Positions 11,256-26,150 of a stretch of DNA of 64,000 nt are shown here, one piece after another (the first letter of the stretch is position 1; each line of letters opens with the position of its first letter). This DNA comes from Calliopsis andreniformis (Eukaryota; Arthropoda; Insecta; Hymenoptera; Andrenidae). Location of the stretch: contig NW_027480530.1 in NCBI RefSeq assembly GCF_051401765.1, forward strand, positions 1,178,001 to 1,242,000, read 5' to 3'. Below the pieces are notes generated by a model. The model had not been told where the DNA came from. It saw nothing but the letters and a program-made list of their open reading frames with translations, and did not search any database. Both the position numbers and the translations under genes were made by a program.

Positions 11256-12670
11256 GCTCCTGACACTGATGCTGACACTGCTCATGACTGTGACACTGAC
11301 ACTGACACTGCTCCCGTCACAGACACTGACACTGATCCTGACACTGACACTGCTCCTGTGTCTAACACTTGTCTTGAGGCTGCTTCTGACACTGGCTGGT
11401 CCTGACACTGCTCCTGATATTGCTCCTGACATTGCCGCTGGTCCTGACACAGACACTGCACCTGGTACTGACACTGACACTGCTCCTGACACTGTCACTG
11501 CTCCTGACGCTGCTCCAGACTCTGCAACTGACACTGGCACTGCCCCCGTCACTGATCCTGACACTGACACTGCTCCTGGCACTGCTCCTGACACTGACGC
11601 TGCTCCTGATACTGACTCTGACACTGCTCCTGGCATTGCTCCTGACACTGCTCCTGAAATTGCTCCTGACACAGGCAGTGCTCCTGGTACTGACACTGAC
11701 ACTGCTCCTGACACAGGCACCGCTCCTGGTACTGACACTGACACTGCTCATGAGAGTGACACTGACACAGTCACTGCTCCCGGCACAGACACTGACACTG
11801 ATCCTGACACTGACACTGCTCCTGTAACTGACACTTGGCCTGAGACTGCTTCTGACACTGGCACTGGTCCTGACACTGCTCCTGACACTGCTCCTGACAC
11901 AGACACTGCTACTGAACCTAACACTGCTCCTGACACTGCTCCAGACACTGACACTGCTCATGACACTGCTCCAGACAAAGACACTGCTGCTGATCCTGAC
12001 AATGCTCCTGACACTGCACCTGAGACTGACACTGCTCCTGACACTGCTCCTGACACTGCTCCTGACACTGACACTGCCCCTGCCACTGTTCCTAACACTG
12101 CTGCAGAAACGGACACTGCTCGTGACAAAGCTACTGTCACTGACACTGCTCCTGAAACTGCTCCAGACACAGCTCCTGACACTGACACTGCTCCTGACAC
12201 TGCTCCAGACACTGACACTGCTCCTCACACTGCTCCTGACACAGACACTGCTGCTGATCCTGTCAGTGCTGCTGACACGGCTCCTGAGACTGACACTCCT
12301 CCTGACACTGCTCCTGACACTGCTCCTGACACTTCTCCTGACACTGCTCGTGACACTGACACTGCTCCATGACACTGCTCCTGACACAGCTCCTGACACT
12401 GACCCTGATCCTGACACTGCTCCTGACACTGCTCCAGACACTAACACTGCTCCAGACACAGCTACTGTCACCGACACTGCTCCTGACACTGCTCCTGACA
12501 CAACTCCTGACACTGACACTGGTCCTCACACTGCTCCTGACACTGACACTGCTCCTGACACTGCTCCAGACACTCCTCCTGACACTGACACTGCTCCTGA
12601 CGCAGCACCTGACACTGACACTGCTCCTGACACTGACACTGCTGCTGATCCTGACAATGATCCTGACACT
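11256..12670. repeat. Short cassette B of a tandem trio
   Basis: The same as A for about 1,235 bp plus about 180 bp at its right end containing ACACAACTCCTGAC, GACGCAGCACCTGAC and CTGACAATGATCCTG. The period to C is 1,415 bp. Its slips are near 11,400 (M1) and 12,370 (M2). From about 11,588 it is also the left arm of the large duplication that pairs with 32,985 onwards. Confidence 0.93.
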
Positions 12671-14428
12671 GCTCCTGACACTGATGCTGACACTGCTCAT
12701 GACTGTGACACTGACACTGACACTGCTCCCGTCACAGACACTGACACTGATCCTGACACTGACACTGCTCCTGTGTCTAACACTTGTCTTGAGGCTGCTT
12801 CTGACACTGGCTGGTCCTGACACTGCTCCTGATATTGCTCCTGACATTGCCGCTGGTCCTGACACAGACACTGCACCTGGTACTGACACTGACACTGCTC
12901 CTGACACTGTCACTGCTCCTGACGCTGCTCCAGACACTGCAACTGACACTGGCACTGCCCCCGTCACTGATCCTGACACTGACACTGCTCCTGGCACTGC
13001 TCCTGACACTGACGCTGCTCCTGATACTGACTCTGACACTGCTCCTGGCACTGCTCCTGACACTGCTCCTGAAATTGCTCCTGACACAGGCAGTGCTCCT
13101 GGTACTGACACTGACACTGCTCCTGACACAGGCACCGCTCCTGGTACTGACACTGACACTGCTCATGAGAGTGACACTGACACAGTCACTGCTCCCGGCA
13201 CAGACACTGACACTGATCCTGACACTGACACTGCTCCTGTAACTGACACTTGGCCTGAGACTGCTTCTGACACTGGCACTGGTCCTGACACTGCTCCTGA
13301 CACTGCTCCTGACACAGACACTGCTACTGAACCTAACACTGCTCCTGACACTGCTCCAGACACTGACACTGCTCATGACACTGCTCCAGACAAAGACACT
13401 GCTGCTGATCCTGACAATGCTCCTGACACTGCACCTGAGACTGACACTGCTCCTGACACTGCTCCTGACACTGCTCCTGACACTGCTCCTGACACTGACA
13501 CTGCCCCTGCCACTGTTCCTAACACTGCTGCAGAAACGGACACTGCTCGTGACAAAGCTACTGTCACTGACACTGCTCCTGAAACTGCTCCAGACACAGC
13601 TCCTGACACTGACACTGCTCCTGACAATGCTCCAGACACTGACACTGCTCCTCACACTGCTCCTGACACAGACACTGCTGCTGATCCTGTCAGTGCTGCT
13701 GACACGGCTCCTGAGACTGACACCCCTCCTGACACTGCTCCTGACACTGCTCCTGACACTTCTCCTGACACTGCTCGTGACACTGACACTGCTCCATGAC
13801 ACTGCTCCTGACACAGCTCCTGACACTGACCCTGATCCTGACACTGCTCCTGACACTGCTCCAGACACTAACACTGCTCCAGACACAGCTACTGTCACCG
13901 ACACTGCTCCTGACACTGCTCCTGACACAACTCCTGACACTGACACTGGTCCTCACACTGCTCCTGACACTGACACTGCTCCTGACACTGCTCCAGACAC
14001 TCCTCCTGACACTGACACTGCTCCTGACGCAGCACCTGACACTGACACTGCTGCTGACACTGACACTACACCTCAAACTGCTCCTGACACTCCTCCTGAC
14101 ACTGACACTGCTCCTGGCACTGCTCCTGACACTGACGCTGCTCCTGATGCTGACACGGCCACAGCTCCTGGCACTGCTCCTGACGCTGCTCCTGACACTG
14201 CACCTGACACAGGCACTGCACCTGGTACTGACACTGACACTGCTCCTGACACAGGCACTGTTTCTGGTACTTACACTGACACTGATACTGACACTGCCAC
14301 TGCTCCTGACGCTGCTCCAGACACTGCAACTGACACTGGCACGGCGCCTCACACTGCTCCTGACACTGACACTGCTCCTGACACTGCTCCTGACGCTGAC
14401 ACTGCACCTGACACTGCTCCTGGCACTG
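12671..14428. repeat. Short cassette C, extended, paired with 34,068-35,825
   Basis: Offset 21,397. It has M1 (near 12,815) and M2 (near 13,797), then a tail with GACACGGCCACAGCTCC and GTACTTACACTGAC. The 476-codon frames 12,369-13,799 and 33,766-35,196 differ at only two residues by eye. It ends at a clean junction at 14,428, where its partner continues into 1,458 bp that are absent here. Confidence 0.93.
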
Positions 14429-17400
14429 CTCCTGACACTGACACTGCTCCTGACACTGCTCCTGACACTGACACTGCTGCTGATCCTGACAATGCTCCTG
14501 ACACTGCTCCTGACACTGACGCTCACACTGCTCATGACTGCGACACTGACACTGACAGTGCTCACTTCACAGACCCCGATACTGCTCCTGTGTCTGACAC
14601 TTGTCCTGAGACTGCTTCTGGCTCTTGCAGGTCCTGAAACTGCTCCTGACATTGCTCCTGACACTGAAGCTGGCCCTGACACAGACACTGCACCTGGTAC
14701 TGACACTGACACTGCTCCTGACACTGTTACTGCTCCTGACGCTGCTCCGGACACTGCAACTGACACTGGCACTGCCCCTGACACTGATCCTGACACTGAC
14801 CCTGCTCCTGACACAGCTTCTGACACTGACACTGCTCCTGACACTGCTCCTGACACAGACACTTCTGCTGATACTGACTCTGACACTGCTCCTGGCACTG
14901 CTCCTGACACTGCTCCTGACACAGACACTGCTACTGAACCTAACACTGCTCCTGACACTGCTCCAGACACTGACACTGCTCATGACACTGCTCCAGACAA
15001 AGACACTGCTGCTGATCCTGACAATGCTACTGACACTGCACCTGAGACTGACACTGCTCCTGACACTGCTCCTGACACTGACACTGCCCCTGCCACTGTT
15101 CCTAACACTGCTGCAGAAACGGACACTGCTCGTGACAAAGCTACTGTCACTGACACTGCTCCTGAAACTGCTCCAGACACAGCTCCTGACACTGACACTG
15201 CTCCTGACACTGCTCCAGACACTGACACTGCTCCTCACACTGCTCCTGACACAGACACTGCTGCTGATCCTGTCAGTGCTGCTGACACGGCTCCTGAGAC
15301 TGACACTGCTCCTGACACTGCTCCTGACACTGCTCCTGACACTTCTCCTGACACTGCTCGTGACACTGACACTGCTCCATGACACTGCTCCTGACACAGC
15401 TCCTGACACTGACCCTGCTCCTGACACTGCTCCTGACACTGCTCCAGACACTGACACTGCTCCAGACACAGCTACTGTCACCGACACTGCTCCTGACACT
15501 GCTCCTGACACAACTCCTGACACTGACACTGGTCCTCACACTGCTCCTGAAACTGACACTGCTCCTCGAACAGCTCCTGACACTGCTGCTGACACTGACA
15601 CTGCTGCTGATCCTGAGCATGCGCCTGATGCTGCTCCTGACACTGACACTGATCCTGACACAGCTCCTGACACTCACGCTGCTCCTGGCACAGCTCCTGA
15701 CACTGCTCGTGACACTGACACTGCTCCAGACACAGCTACTGTCACCGACACTGCTCCTGACACTGCTCCTGACACAACTCCTGACACTGACACTGGTCCT
15801 CACACTGCTCCTGACACTGACACTGCTCCTGACACTGCTCCAGACACTCCTCCTGACACTGACACTGCTCCTGACGCAGCACCTGACACTGACACTGCTC
15901 CTGACACTGACACTACACCTCAAACTCCTCCTGACACTCCTCCCGACACTGACACTGCTCCTGGCACTGCTCCTGACACTGACGCTGCTCCTGATGCTGA
16001 CACGGCCACAGCTCCTGGCACTGCTCCTGACGCTGCTCCTGACACTGCACCTGACACATGCACTGCACCTGGTACTGACACTGACACTGCTCCTGACACA
16101 GGCACAGTTTCTGGTACTTACACTGACACTGATACTGACACTGCCACTGCTCCTGACGCTGCTCCAGACACTGCAACTGACACTGGCACGGCTCCTCACA
16201 CTGCTCCTGACACTGCTCCTGGCACTGCTCCTGACACTGACACTGCTGCTGATCCTGACAATGCTCCTGACACTGCTCCTGACACTGATGCTGACACTGC
16301 TCATGACTGTGACACTGACACTGACACTGCTCCCGTCACAGACACTGACACTGATCCTGACGCTGACACTGCTCCTGTGTCTAACACTTGTCTTGAGGCT
16401 GCTTCTGACACTGGCTGGTCCTGACACTGCTCCTGACATTGCTCCTGACACAGACACTGCTACTGAACCTAACACTGCTCCTGACACTGCTCCAGACACT
16501 GACACTGCTCATGACACTGCTCCAGACAAAGACACTGCTGCTGGTCCTGACAATGCTCCTGACACTGCACCTGAGACTGACACTGCTCTTGACACTGCTC
16601 CTGAGACTGCTCCTGACACTGCTCCTGACACTGACACTGCCCCTGCCACTGTTCCTAACACTGCTGCAGAAACGGACACTGCTCGTGACAAAGCTACTGT
16701 CACTGACACTGCTCCTGAAACTGCTCCAGACACAGCTCCTGACACTGCTCCTGAAATTGCTCCTGACACAGGCACTGCTCCTGTTACTGACACTGACACT
16801 GCTCCTGACACAGGCACCGCTCCTGGTACTGACACTGACACTGCTCATGAGAGTGACACTGACACAGTCACTGCTCCCGGCACAGACACTGACACTGACA
16901 CTGATCCTGACACTGACACTGCTCCTGTAACTGACACTTGGCCTGAGACTGCTTCTGACACTGGCACTGGTCCTGACACTGCTCCTGACACTGCAACTGA
17001 CACTGGCACGGCTCCTCACACTGCTCCTGACACTGACACTGCTCCTGACACTGCTCCTGACACTGACACTGCACCTGACACTGCTACTGACACTGACACT
17101 GCTCCTGACACTGCTCGCGACATTGCTCCAGACACTGACACTGCTCCTGAGACAGCTCGTGACACTGACACTGCTCCTGCCACTGTTTCTGACACTGCTG
17201 CTCACACTGACACTGCTCCTGACACTGGCACTGGTGCTGACAATGATCCTGACACTGACACTGCTCCTGACACTGCTCCTGACACTGCTGCTGACACTGA
17301 CACTGTTTGTGACACTGCTCCTGAAACTGACACTGCTCCTCGAACAGCTCCTGACACTGCTGCTGACACTGACACTGCTGCTGATCCTGAGCATGCGCCT

Positions 17401-19130
17401 GATGCTGCTCCTGACACTGACACTGATCCTGACACAGCTCCTGACACTCACACTGCTCCTGGCACAGCTCCTGACACTGACACTGCTCCTGACACTGCTC
17501 CTGACACTGCTCCTGCCACCGACACTGCTCCTGCCACTGCTCCTGTCACTGCTCCTGACACTGCTCCTGACACTGACACTGCTCCTGACACTGCTCCTGA
17601 CACTGCTCCTGACACTGACACTGCTCCTGACACTGCTCCTGACACTGACACTGCTGCTGATCCTGACAATGCTTCTGACACTGCTCCTGACACTGACGCT
17701 CACACTGCTCATGACTGCGACTCTGACACTGACACTGCTCACTTCACAGACACTGATACTGCTCCTGTGTCTGACACTTGTCCTGAGACTGCTTCTGGCT
17801 CTTGCTGGTCCTGAAACTGCTCCTGACATTGCTCCTGACATTGAAGCTGGTCCTGACACACACACTGCACCTGGTACTGACACTGACACTGCTCCTGACA
17901 CTGTCACTGCTCCTGACGCTGCTCCAGACACTGCAACTGACACTGGCACTGCCCCTGACACTGATCCTGACACTGCTCCTGGCACTGCTCCTGACACTGA
18001 CACTGCTGCTGATCCTGACAATGCTCCTGACACTGCTCCTGACACTGATGCTGACACTGCTCATGACTGTGACACTGACACTGACACTGCTCCCGTCACA
18101 GACACTGACACTGATCCTGACGCTGACACTGCTCCTGTGTCTAACACTTGTCTTGAGGCTGCTTCTGACACTGGCTGGTCCTGACACTGCTCCTGACATT
18201 GCTCCTGACATTGCCGCTGGTCCTGACACAGACACTGCACCTGGTACTGACACTGACACTGCTCCTGACACTGTCACTGCTCCTGACGCTGCTCCAGACA
18301 CTGACACTGCTCCTCACACTGCTCCTGACACAGACACTGCTGCTGATCCTGTCAGTGCTGCTGACACGGCTCCTGAGACTGACACTGCTCCTGACACTGC
18401 TGCTGACACTGCTCCTGACACTTCTCCTGACACTGCTCGTGACACTGACACTGCTGCATGACACTGCTCCTGACACAGCTCCTGACACTGACCCTGCTCC
18501 TGACACTGCTCCTGACACTGCTCCAGACACTGACACTGCTCCAGGCACAGCTACTGTCACCGACACTGCTCCTGACACTGCTCCTGACACAACTCCTGAC
18601 ACTGACACTGGTCCTCACACTGCTCCTGACACTGACACTGCTCCTGACACTGCTCCTGACACAGACACTGCTACTGAACCTAACACTGCTCCTGACACTG
18701 CTCCAGACACTGACACTGCTCATGACACTGCTCCAGACACAGACACTGCTGCTGATCCTTACAATGCTCCTGACACTGCACCTGAGACTGACACTGCTCC
18801 TGACACTGCTCCTGACACTGCTCCTGACACTGCTCCTGACACTGCCACTGCCCCTGCCACTGTTCCTAACACTGCTGCAGAAGCGGACACTGCTCCTGAT
18901 ACTGACACTGACACTGCTCCTGACACCGACACTGCTCCTGTCACTGCTCCTGACGCTGACACTGCTACTGACACTGCTCCTGACACTGACACTGCACCTG
19001 GCGCAGCTCCTGCCACTGACACTGCTCCTGACACTGCCCGCGACACTGCTCCAGACACTGACACTGCTCCTGAGACAGCTCGTGACACTGACACTGCTCC
19101 TGCCACTGTTCCTGACACTGCTGCTCACAC
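14429..19130. repeat. 4.7-kb block paired with 37,284-41,985 (offset 22,855)
   Basis: Carries M1 slips near 14632, 16419, 17809 and 18179 and M2 slips near 15380 and 18459, all at matching places in the partner. GCATGC sites at 15617-15622 and 17391-17396 match 38472-38477 and 40246-40251. Differences are rare single bases, for example CTGACACATGCAC at about 16,056 and CTGACACAGGCAC in the partner. The match ends near 19,130, where the partner gains GGCACTGACACTG variants. Confidence 0.93.
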
Positions 19131-20667
19131 TGACACTGCTCCTGACACTGACACTGCTCCTGCCACTGCTCCTGACACAGCTCCTGACACTGCTCCTGAC
19201 ACTGCTCCTGACACTGCTCCTGACACTGGCACTGCTCCTGACACTGCTCCTGACACTGACACTGCTCCTGACACTGCTCCTGACACTGACACTGCTGCTG
19301 ATCCTGACGCTGATACTGCTCCTGTGTCTGACACTTGTCCTGACACTGCTCCTGACACTGCTCGCGACATTGCTCCAGACACTGACACTGCTCCTGACAC
19401 AGCTCGTCACACTGCTGCTGACACTGACACTGCTTGTGGAACTGCTCCTGAAACTGACACTGCTCCTCACACAGCTCCTGACACTGGCACTGCTCTTGGC
19501 ACTGCTCCTGACACTGACACTGCTCCTGACACTGATACTGCTGCTGATCCTGACAAAGCTGCTGACACTGCTACTGACACTGCTCGTGACGTTGCTCCAG
19601 ACACTGACACTGCTCCTGACACAGCACGTGACGGTGACACTGCTCCTGCCACTGTTCCTGACACGGCTGCTCACACTGACACTGCTCCTGACACCGGCAC
19701 TGGTCCTGACACTGCTCCTGACACTGACACTGCTCCTGACACTGCTCCTGACACTGCTCCTGACACAGACACTGCTCCTGACAATGCTCCTGACACTGAC
19801 ACAGCTCCTCACACAGCTCCTGACACTGACACTGCTCCTGATGCTGACACTGACACCGCTCCTGGCACTGCTCCTGACGCTGCTCCTGACACTGCTCCTG
19901 ACACAGGCACTGCACCTGGTACTGACACTGACACTGCTCCTGACACAGGCACTGTTTCTGGTACTGACACTGACACTGCTACTGACACTGCCACTGCTCC
20001 TGACGCTGCTCCAGTCACTGCAACTGACACTGGCTCGGCTCCTCACGCTGCTCCTGACACTGACACTGCTCCTGACACTGCTCCTGACACTGACACTGCA
20101 CCTGACACTGCTCCTGGCACTGCCACTGGTCCTGACACAGCTCCTGAAACTGACACTGGTCCTCACACTGCTCCTGACAGTGACACTGCTCCTCACGCTG
20201 GTCCTGACAATGATACTGCCCCTGAGACTGCTCCTGACACTGACGCTGCTCCTGGCACTGCTCCTGGCACTGACACTGCTCCTGATGCTGACACTGACAC
20301 CGCTCCTGATGCTGACACTGACACTGCTCCTGACACCGACACTGTTCCTGTCACTGCTCCTGACGCTGGCACTGCTCCTGACACTGACACAGCTCCTGAC
20401 ACTGCACCTGACACTGCTCCTGACACTGTCACTGCTGCTACCACTGCTCCTGACACTGACGCTGCTACTGATCCTGACAATGCTCCTGACAGTGCTCCTG
20501 ACACTGACGCTGACACTGCTGATGACAGTGACACTGACACTGACACTGCTCCTGTCACTGACACTGCTCCTCAGACTGCTCTTCACACTGACACTGCTCC
20601 TGGCACTGCTCCTGACACTGACACTGCTGCTGATCCTGACAATGCTCCTGACACTGCTCCTGACACT
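19131..20667. repeat. Copy of 1,104-2,640
   Basis: Offset 18,027, continuous with the preceding block. It shares GCACGTGACGGTG, CTGGCTCGGCTCC and GCTGCTACCACTG in the same order. No phase break. Confidence 0.9.
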
Positions 20668-22934
20668 GATGCTGACACTGCTCATGACTGTGACACTGAC
20701 ACTGACACTGCTCCCGTCACAGACACTGACACTGATCCTGACGCTGACACTGCTCCTGTGTCTAACACTTGTCTTGAGGCTGCTTCTGACACTGGCTGGT
20801 CCTGACACTGCTCCTGACATTGCTCCTGACATTGCCGCTGGTCCTGACACAGACACTGCACCTGGTACTGACACTGACACTGCTCCTGACACTGTCACTG
20901 CTCCTGACGCTGCTCCAGACACTGACACTGCTCCTCACACTGCTCCTGACACAGACACTGCTGCTGATCCTGTCAGTGCTGCTGACACGGCTCCTGAGAC
21001 TGACAATGCTCCTGACACTGCTGCTGACACTGCTCCTGACACTTCTCCTGACACTGCCCGTGACACTGACACTGCTCCATGACACTGCTCCTGACACAGC
21101 TCCTGACACTGACCCTGATCCTGACACTGCTCCTGACACTGCTCCAGACACTGACACTGCTCCAGACACAGCTACTGTCACCGACACTGCTCCTGACACT
21201 GCTCCTGACACAACTCCTGACACTGACACTGGTCCTCACACTGCTCCTGACACTGACACTGCTCCTGACACTGCTCCTGACACAGACACTGCTACTGAAC
21301 CTAACACTGCTCCTGACACTGCTCCAGACACTGACACTGCTCATGACACTGCTCCAGACACAGACACTGCTGCTGATCCTGACAATGCTCCTGACACTGC
21401 ACCTGAGACTGACACTGCTCCTGACACTGCTCCTGACACTGCTCCTGACACTGCTCCTGACACTGCCACTGCCCCTGCCACTGTTCCTAACACTGCTGCA
21501 GAAACGGACACTGCTCCTGATACTGACACTGACACTGCTCCTGACACCGACACTGCTCCTGTCACTGCTCCTGACGCTGACACTGCTACTGACACTGCTC
21601 CTGACACTGACACTGCTCCTGGCGCAGCTCCTGCCACTGACACTGCTCCTGACACTGCTCCTGACACTGCTCCTGACACTGACACTGCTCATGGCACAGC
21701 TCCTGTCACTGCTCCTGGCACTGACACTGCTCCTGACACTGACACTGCTCCTGACACTGCACCTGACACTGCTCCTGACACTGTCACTGCTACTACCACT
21801 GCTCCTGACACTGACGCTGCTGTTGATCCTGACAATGCTCCTGACAGTGCTCCTGACACTGACGCTGACACTGCTGATGACAGTGACACTGACACTGACA
21901 CTGCTCCTGTCACTGACACTGCTCCTCACACTGCTCTTCACACAGACACTGCTCCTGACACTGCTACTGACACAGACACGTCTGCTGATACTGATAGTGC
22001 GCCTGAAACTGCTCCTGACCCTGACACGGCTGCTCACACTGCTCCTGATACTGACATTGCTCCTGACACTGGTCCTGACACAGACACTGCTGCTGATGCT
22101 GACAATGCTCCTGACACTGCTCCTGACACAGACACTGCTCCGAACAATGCTCCTGACACTGACACTGCTCCTGTCACAGGCACTGGTCCTGACACTGCTT
22201 CTCACACTGGCGCTGGTCCTGACACTGCTCCTGACACTGACACTGCTCCTGACACTGACACTGACACTGCTCCTGACACTGCTACTGACACTGACACTGC
22301 TCCTGACACTGCCCGCGACATTTCTCCAGACACTGACACTGCTCCTGAGACAGCTCGTGACACTGACACTGCTCCTGCCACTGTTCCTGACACTGCTGCT
22401 CACACTGACACTGCTCCTGACACTGACACTGCTCCTGCCACTGCTCCTGACACAGCTCCTGACACTGCTCCTGACACTGCTCCTGACACTGCTCCTGACA
22501 CTGGCACTGCTCCTGACACTGCTCCTGACACTGACACTGCTCCTGACACTGCTCCTGACACTGACACTGCTGCTGATCCTGACGCTGATACTGCTCCTGT
22601 GTCTGACACTTGTCCTGACACTGCTCCTGACACTGGCACTGCTCCTGACACTGACACAGCTCCTGACACTGCACCTGACACTGCTCCTGACACTGTCACT
22701 GCTGCTACCACTGCTCCTGACACTGACGCTGCTACTGATCCTGACAATGCTCCTGACAGTGCTCCTGACACTGACGCTGACACTGCTGATGACAGTGACA
22801 CTGACACTGACACTGCTCCTGTCACTGACACTGCTCCTCAGACTGCTCTTCACACTGACACTGCTCCTGGCACTGCTCCTGACACTGACACTGCTGCTGA
22901 TCCTGACAATGCTCCTGACACTGCTCCTGACACT
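20668..22934. repeat. Long cassette, copy 2 of 4, with a chimeric tail
   Basis: The start matches copy 1 at offset 18,027 and copy 3 at offset 2,267. M1 is near 20,800 and M2 near 21,080. At about 22,634 the order jumps from the GTCCTGACACTGCTCC context to GGCACTGCTCCTGAC plus ACACAGCTCC, and 22,635 onwards then matches 2,341 onwards (offset 20,294) through the next M1. The jump lies inside consensus hexamers, as expected for unequal exchange. Confidence 0.9.
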
Positions 22935-25900
22935 GATGCTGACACTGCTCATGACTGTGACACTGACACTGACACTGCTCCCGTCACAGACACTGACACT
23001 GATCCTGACGCTGACACTGCTCCTGTGTCTAACACTTGTCTTGAGGCTGCTTCTGACACTGGCTGGTCCTGACACTGCTCCTGACATTGCTCCTGACATT
23101 GCCGCTGGTCCTGACACAGACACTGCACCTGGTACTGACACTGACACTGCTCCTGACACTGTCACTGCTCCTGACGCTGCTCCAGACACTGACACTGCTC
23201 CTCACACTGCTCCTGACACAGACACTGCTGCTGATCCTGTCAGTGCTGCTGACACGGCTCCTGAGACTGACAATGCTCCTGACACTGCTGCTGACACTGC
23301 TCCTGACACTTCTCCTGACACTGCCCGTGACACTGACACTGCTCCATGACACTGCTCCTGACACAGCTCCTGACACTGACCCTGATCCTGACACTGCTCC
23401 TGACACTGCTCCAGACACTGACACTGCTCCAGACACAGCTACTGTCACCGACACTGCTCCTGACACTGCTCCTGACACAACTCCTGACACTGACACTGGT
23501 CCTCACACTGCTCCTGACACTGACACTGCTCCTGACACTGCTCCTGACACAGACACTGCTACTGAACCTAACACTGCTCCTGACACTGCTCCAGACACTG
23601 ACACTGCTCATGACACTGCTCCAGACACAGACACTGCTGCTGATCCTGACAATGCTCCTGACACTGCACCTGAGACTGACACTGCTCCTGACACTGCTCC
23701 TGACACTGCTCCTGACACTGCTCCTGACACTGCCACTGCCCCTGCCACTGTTCCTAACACTGCTGCAGAAACGGACACTGCTCCTGATACTGACACTGAC
23801 ACTGCTCCTGACACCGACACTGCTCCTGTCACTGCTCCTGACGCTGACACTGCTACTGACACTGCTCCTGACACTGACACTGCTCCTGGCGCAGCTCCTG
23901 CCACTGACACTGCTCCTGACACTGCTCCTGACACTGCTCCTGACACTGACACTGCTCATGGCACAGCTCCTGTCACTGCTCCTGGCACTGACACTGCTCC
24001 TGACACTGACACTGCTCCTGACACTGCACCTGACACTGCTCCTGACACTGTCACTGCTACTACCACTGCTCCTGACACTGACGCTGCTGTTGATCCTGAC
24101 AATGCTCCTGACAGTGCTCCTGACACTGACGCTGACACTGCTGATGACAGTGACACTGACACTGACACTGCTCCTGTCACTGACACTGCTCCTCACACTG
24201 CTCTTCACACAGACACTGCTCCTGACACTGCTACTGACACAGACACGTCTGCTGATACTGATAGTGCGCCTGAAACTGCTCCTGACCCTGACACGGCTGC
24301 TCACACTGCTCCTGATACTGACATTGCTCCTGACACTGGTCCTGACACAGACACTGCTGCTGATGCTGACAATGCTCCTGACACTGCTCCTGACACAGAC
24401 ACTGCTCCGAACAATGCTCCTGACACTGACACTGCTCCTGTCACAGGCACTGGTCCTGACACTGCTTCTCACACTGGCGCTGGTCCTGACACTGCTCCTG
24501 ACACTGACACTGCTCCTGACACTGACACTGACACTGCTCCTGACACTGCTACTGACACTGACACTGCTCCTGACACTGCCCGCGACATTTCTCCAGACAC
24601 TGACACTGCTCCTGAGACAGCTCGTGACACTGACACTGCTCCTGCCACTGTTCCTGACACTGCTGCTCACACTGACACTGCTCCTGACACTGACACTGCT
24701 CCTGCCACTGCTCCTGACACAGCTCCTGACACTGCTCCTGACACTGCTCCTGACACTGCTCCTGACACTGGCACTGCTCCTGACACTGCTCCTGACACTG
24801 ACACTGCTCCTGACACTGCTCCTGACACTGACACTGCTGCTGATCCTGACGCTGATACTGCTCCTGTGTCTGACACTTGTCCTGACACTGCTCCTGACAC
24901 TGCTCGCGACATTGCTCCAGACACTGACACTGCTCATGACACAGCTCGTCACACTGCTGCTGACACTGACACTGCTTGTGGAACAGCTCCTGAAACTGAC
25001 ACTGCTCCTCACACAGCTCCTGACACTGGCACTGCTCTTGGCACTGCTCCTGACACTGACACTGCTCCTGACACTGATACGGCTGCTGATCCTGACAAAG
25101 CTGCTGACACTGCTACTGACACTGCTCGTGACGTTGCTCCAGACACTGACACTGCTCCTGACACAGCACGTGACGGTGACACTGCTCCTGCCACTGTTCC
25201 TGACACGGCTGCTCACACTGACACTGCTCCTGACACCGGCACTGGTCCTGACACTGCTCCTGACACTGACACTGCTCCTGACACTGCTCCTGACACTGCT
25301 CGTGACACAGACAATGCTCCTGACAATGCTCCTGACACTGACACAGCTCCTCACACAGCTCCTGACACTGACACTGCTCCTGATGCTGACACTGTCACCG
25401 CTCCTGGCACTGCTCCTGACGCTGCTCCTGACACTGCTCCTGACACAGGCACTGCACCTGGTACTGACACTGACACTGCTCCTGACACAGGCACTGTTTC
25501 TGGTACTGACACTGACACTGCTACTGACACTGCCACTGCTCCTGACGCTGCTCCAGTCACTGCAACTGACACTGGCTCGGCTCCTCACGCTGCTCCTGAC
25601 ACTGACACTGCTCCTGACACTGCTCCTGACACTGACACTGCACCTGACACTGCTCCTGGCACTGCCACTGGTCCTGTCACAGCTCCTGAAACTGACACTG
25701 GTCCTCACACTGCTCCTGACAGTGACACTGCTCCTCACGCTGGTCCTGACAATGATACTGCCCCTGAGACTGCTCCTGACACTGACGCTGCTCCTGGCAC
25801 TGCTCCTGGCACTGACACTGCTCCTGATGCTGACACTGACACCGCTCCTGATGCTGACACTGACACTGCTCCTGACACCGACACTGTTCCTGTCACTGCT

Positions 25901-26150
25901 CCTGACGCTGGCACTGCTCCTGACACTGACACAGCTCCTGACACTGCACCTGACACTGCTCCTGACACTGTCACTGCTGCTACCACTGCACCTGACACTG
26001 ACGCTGCTGCTGATCCTGACAATGCTCCTGACAGTGCTCCTGACACTGACGCTGACACTGCTGATGACAGTGACACTGACACTGACACTGCTCCTGTCAC
26101 TGACACTGCTCCTCAGACTGCTCTTCACACTGACACTGCTCCTGACACTG
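22935..26150. repeat. Long cassette, copy 3 of 4 (fullest form)
   Basis: M1 near 23,067 and M2 near 23,347. The first part repeats copy 2 at 2,267 bp and copy 4 at 5,032 bp. From about 24,667 it matches 1,098-2,540 (offset 23,569). Private bases include GCTCATGACACAGC at about 24,934 and GATACGGCTGCTG at about 25,078. It ends by joining the right-domain-like island near 26,150. Confidence 0.9.
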
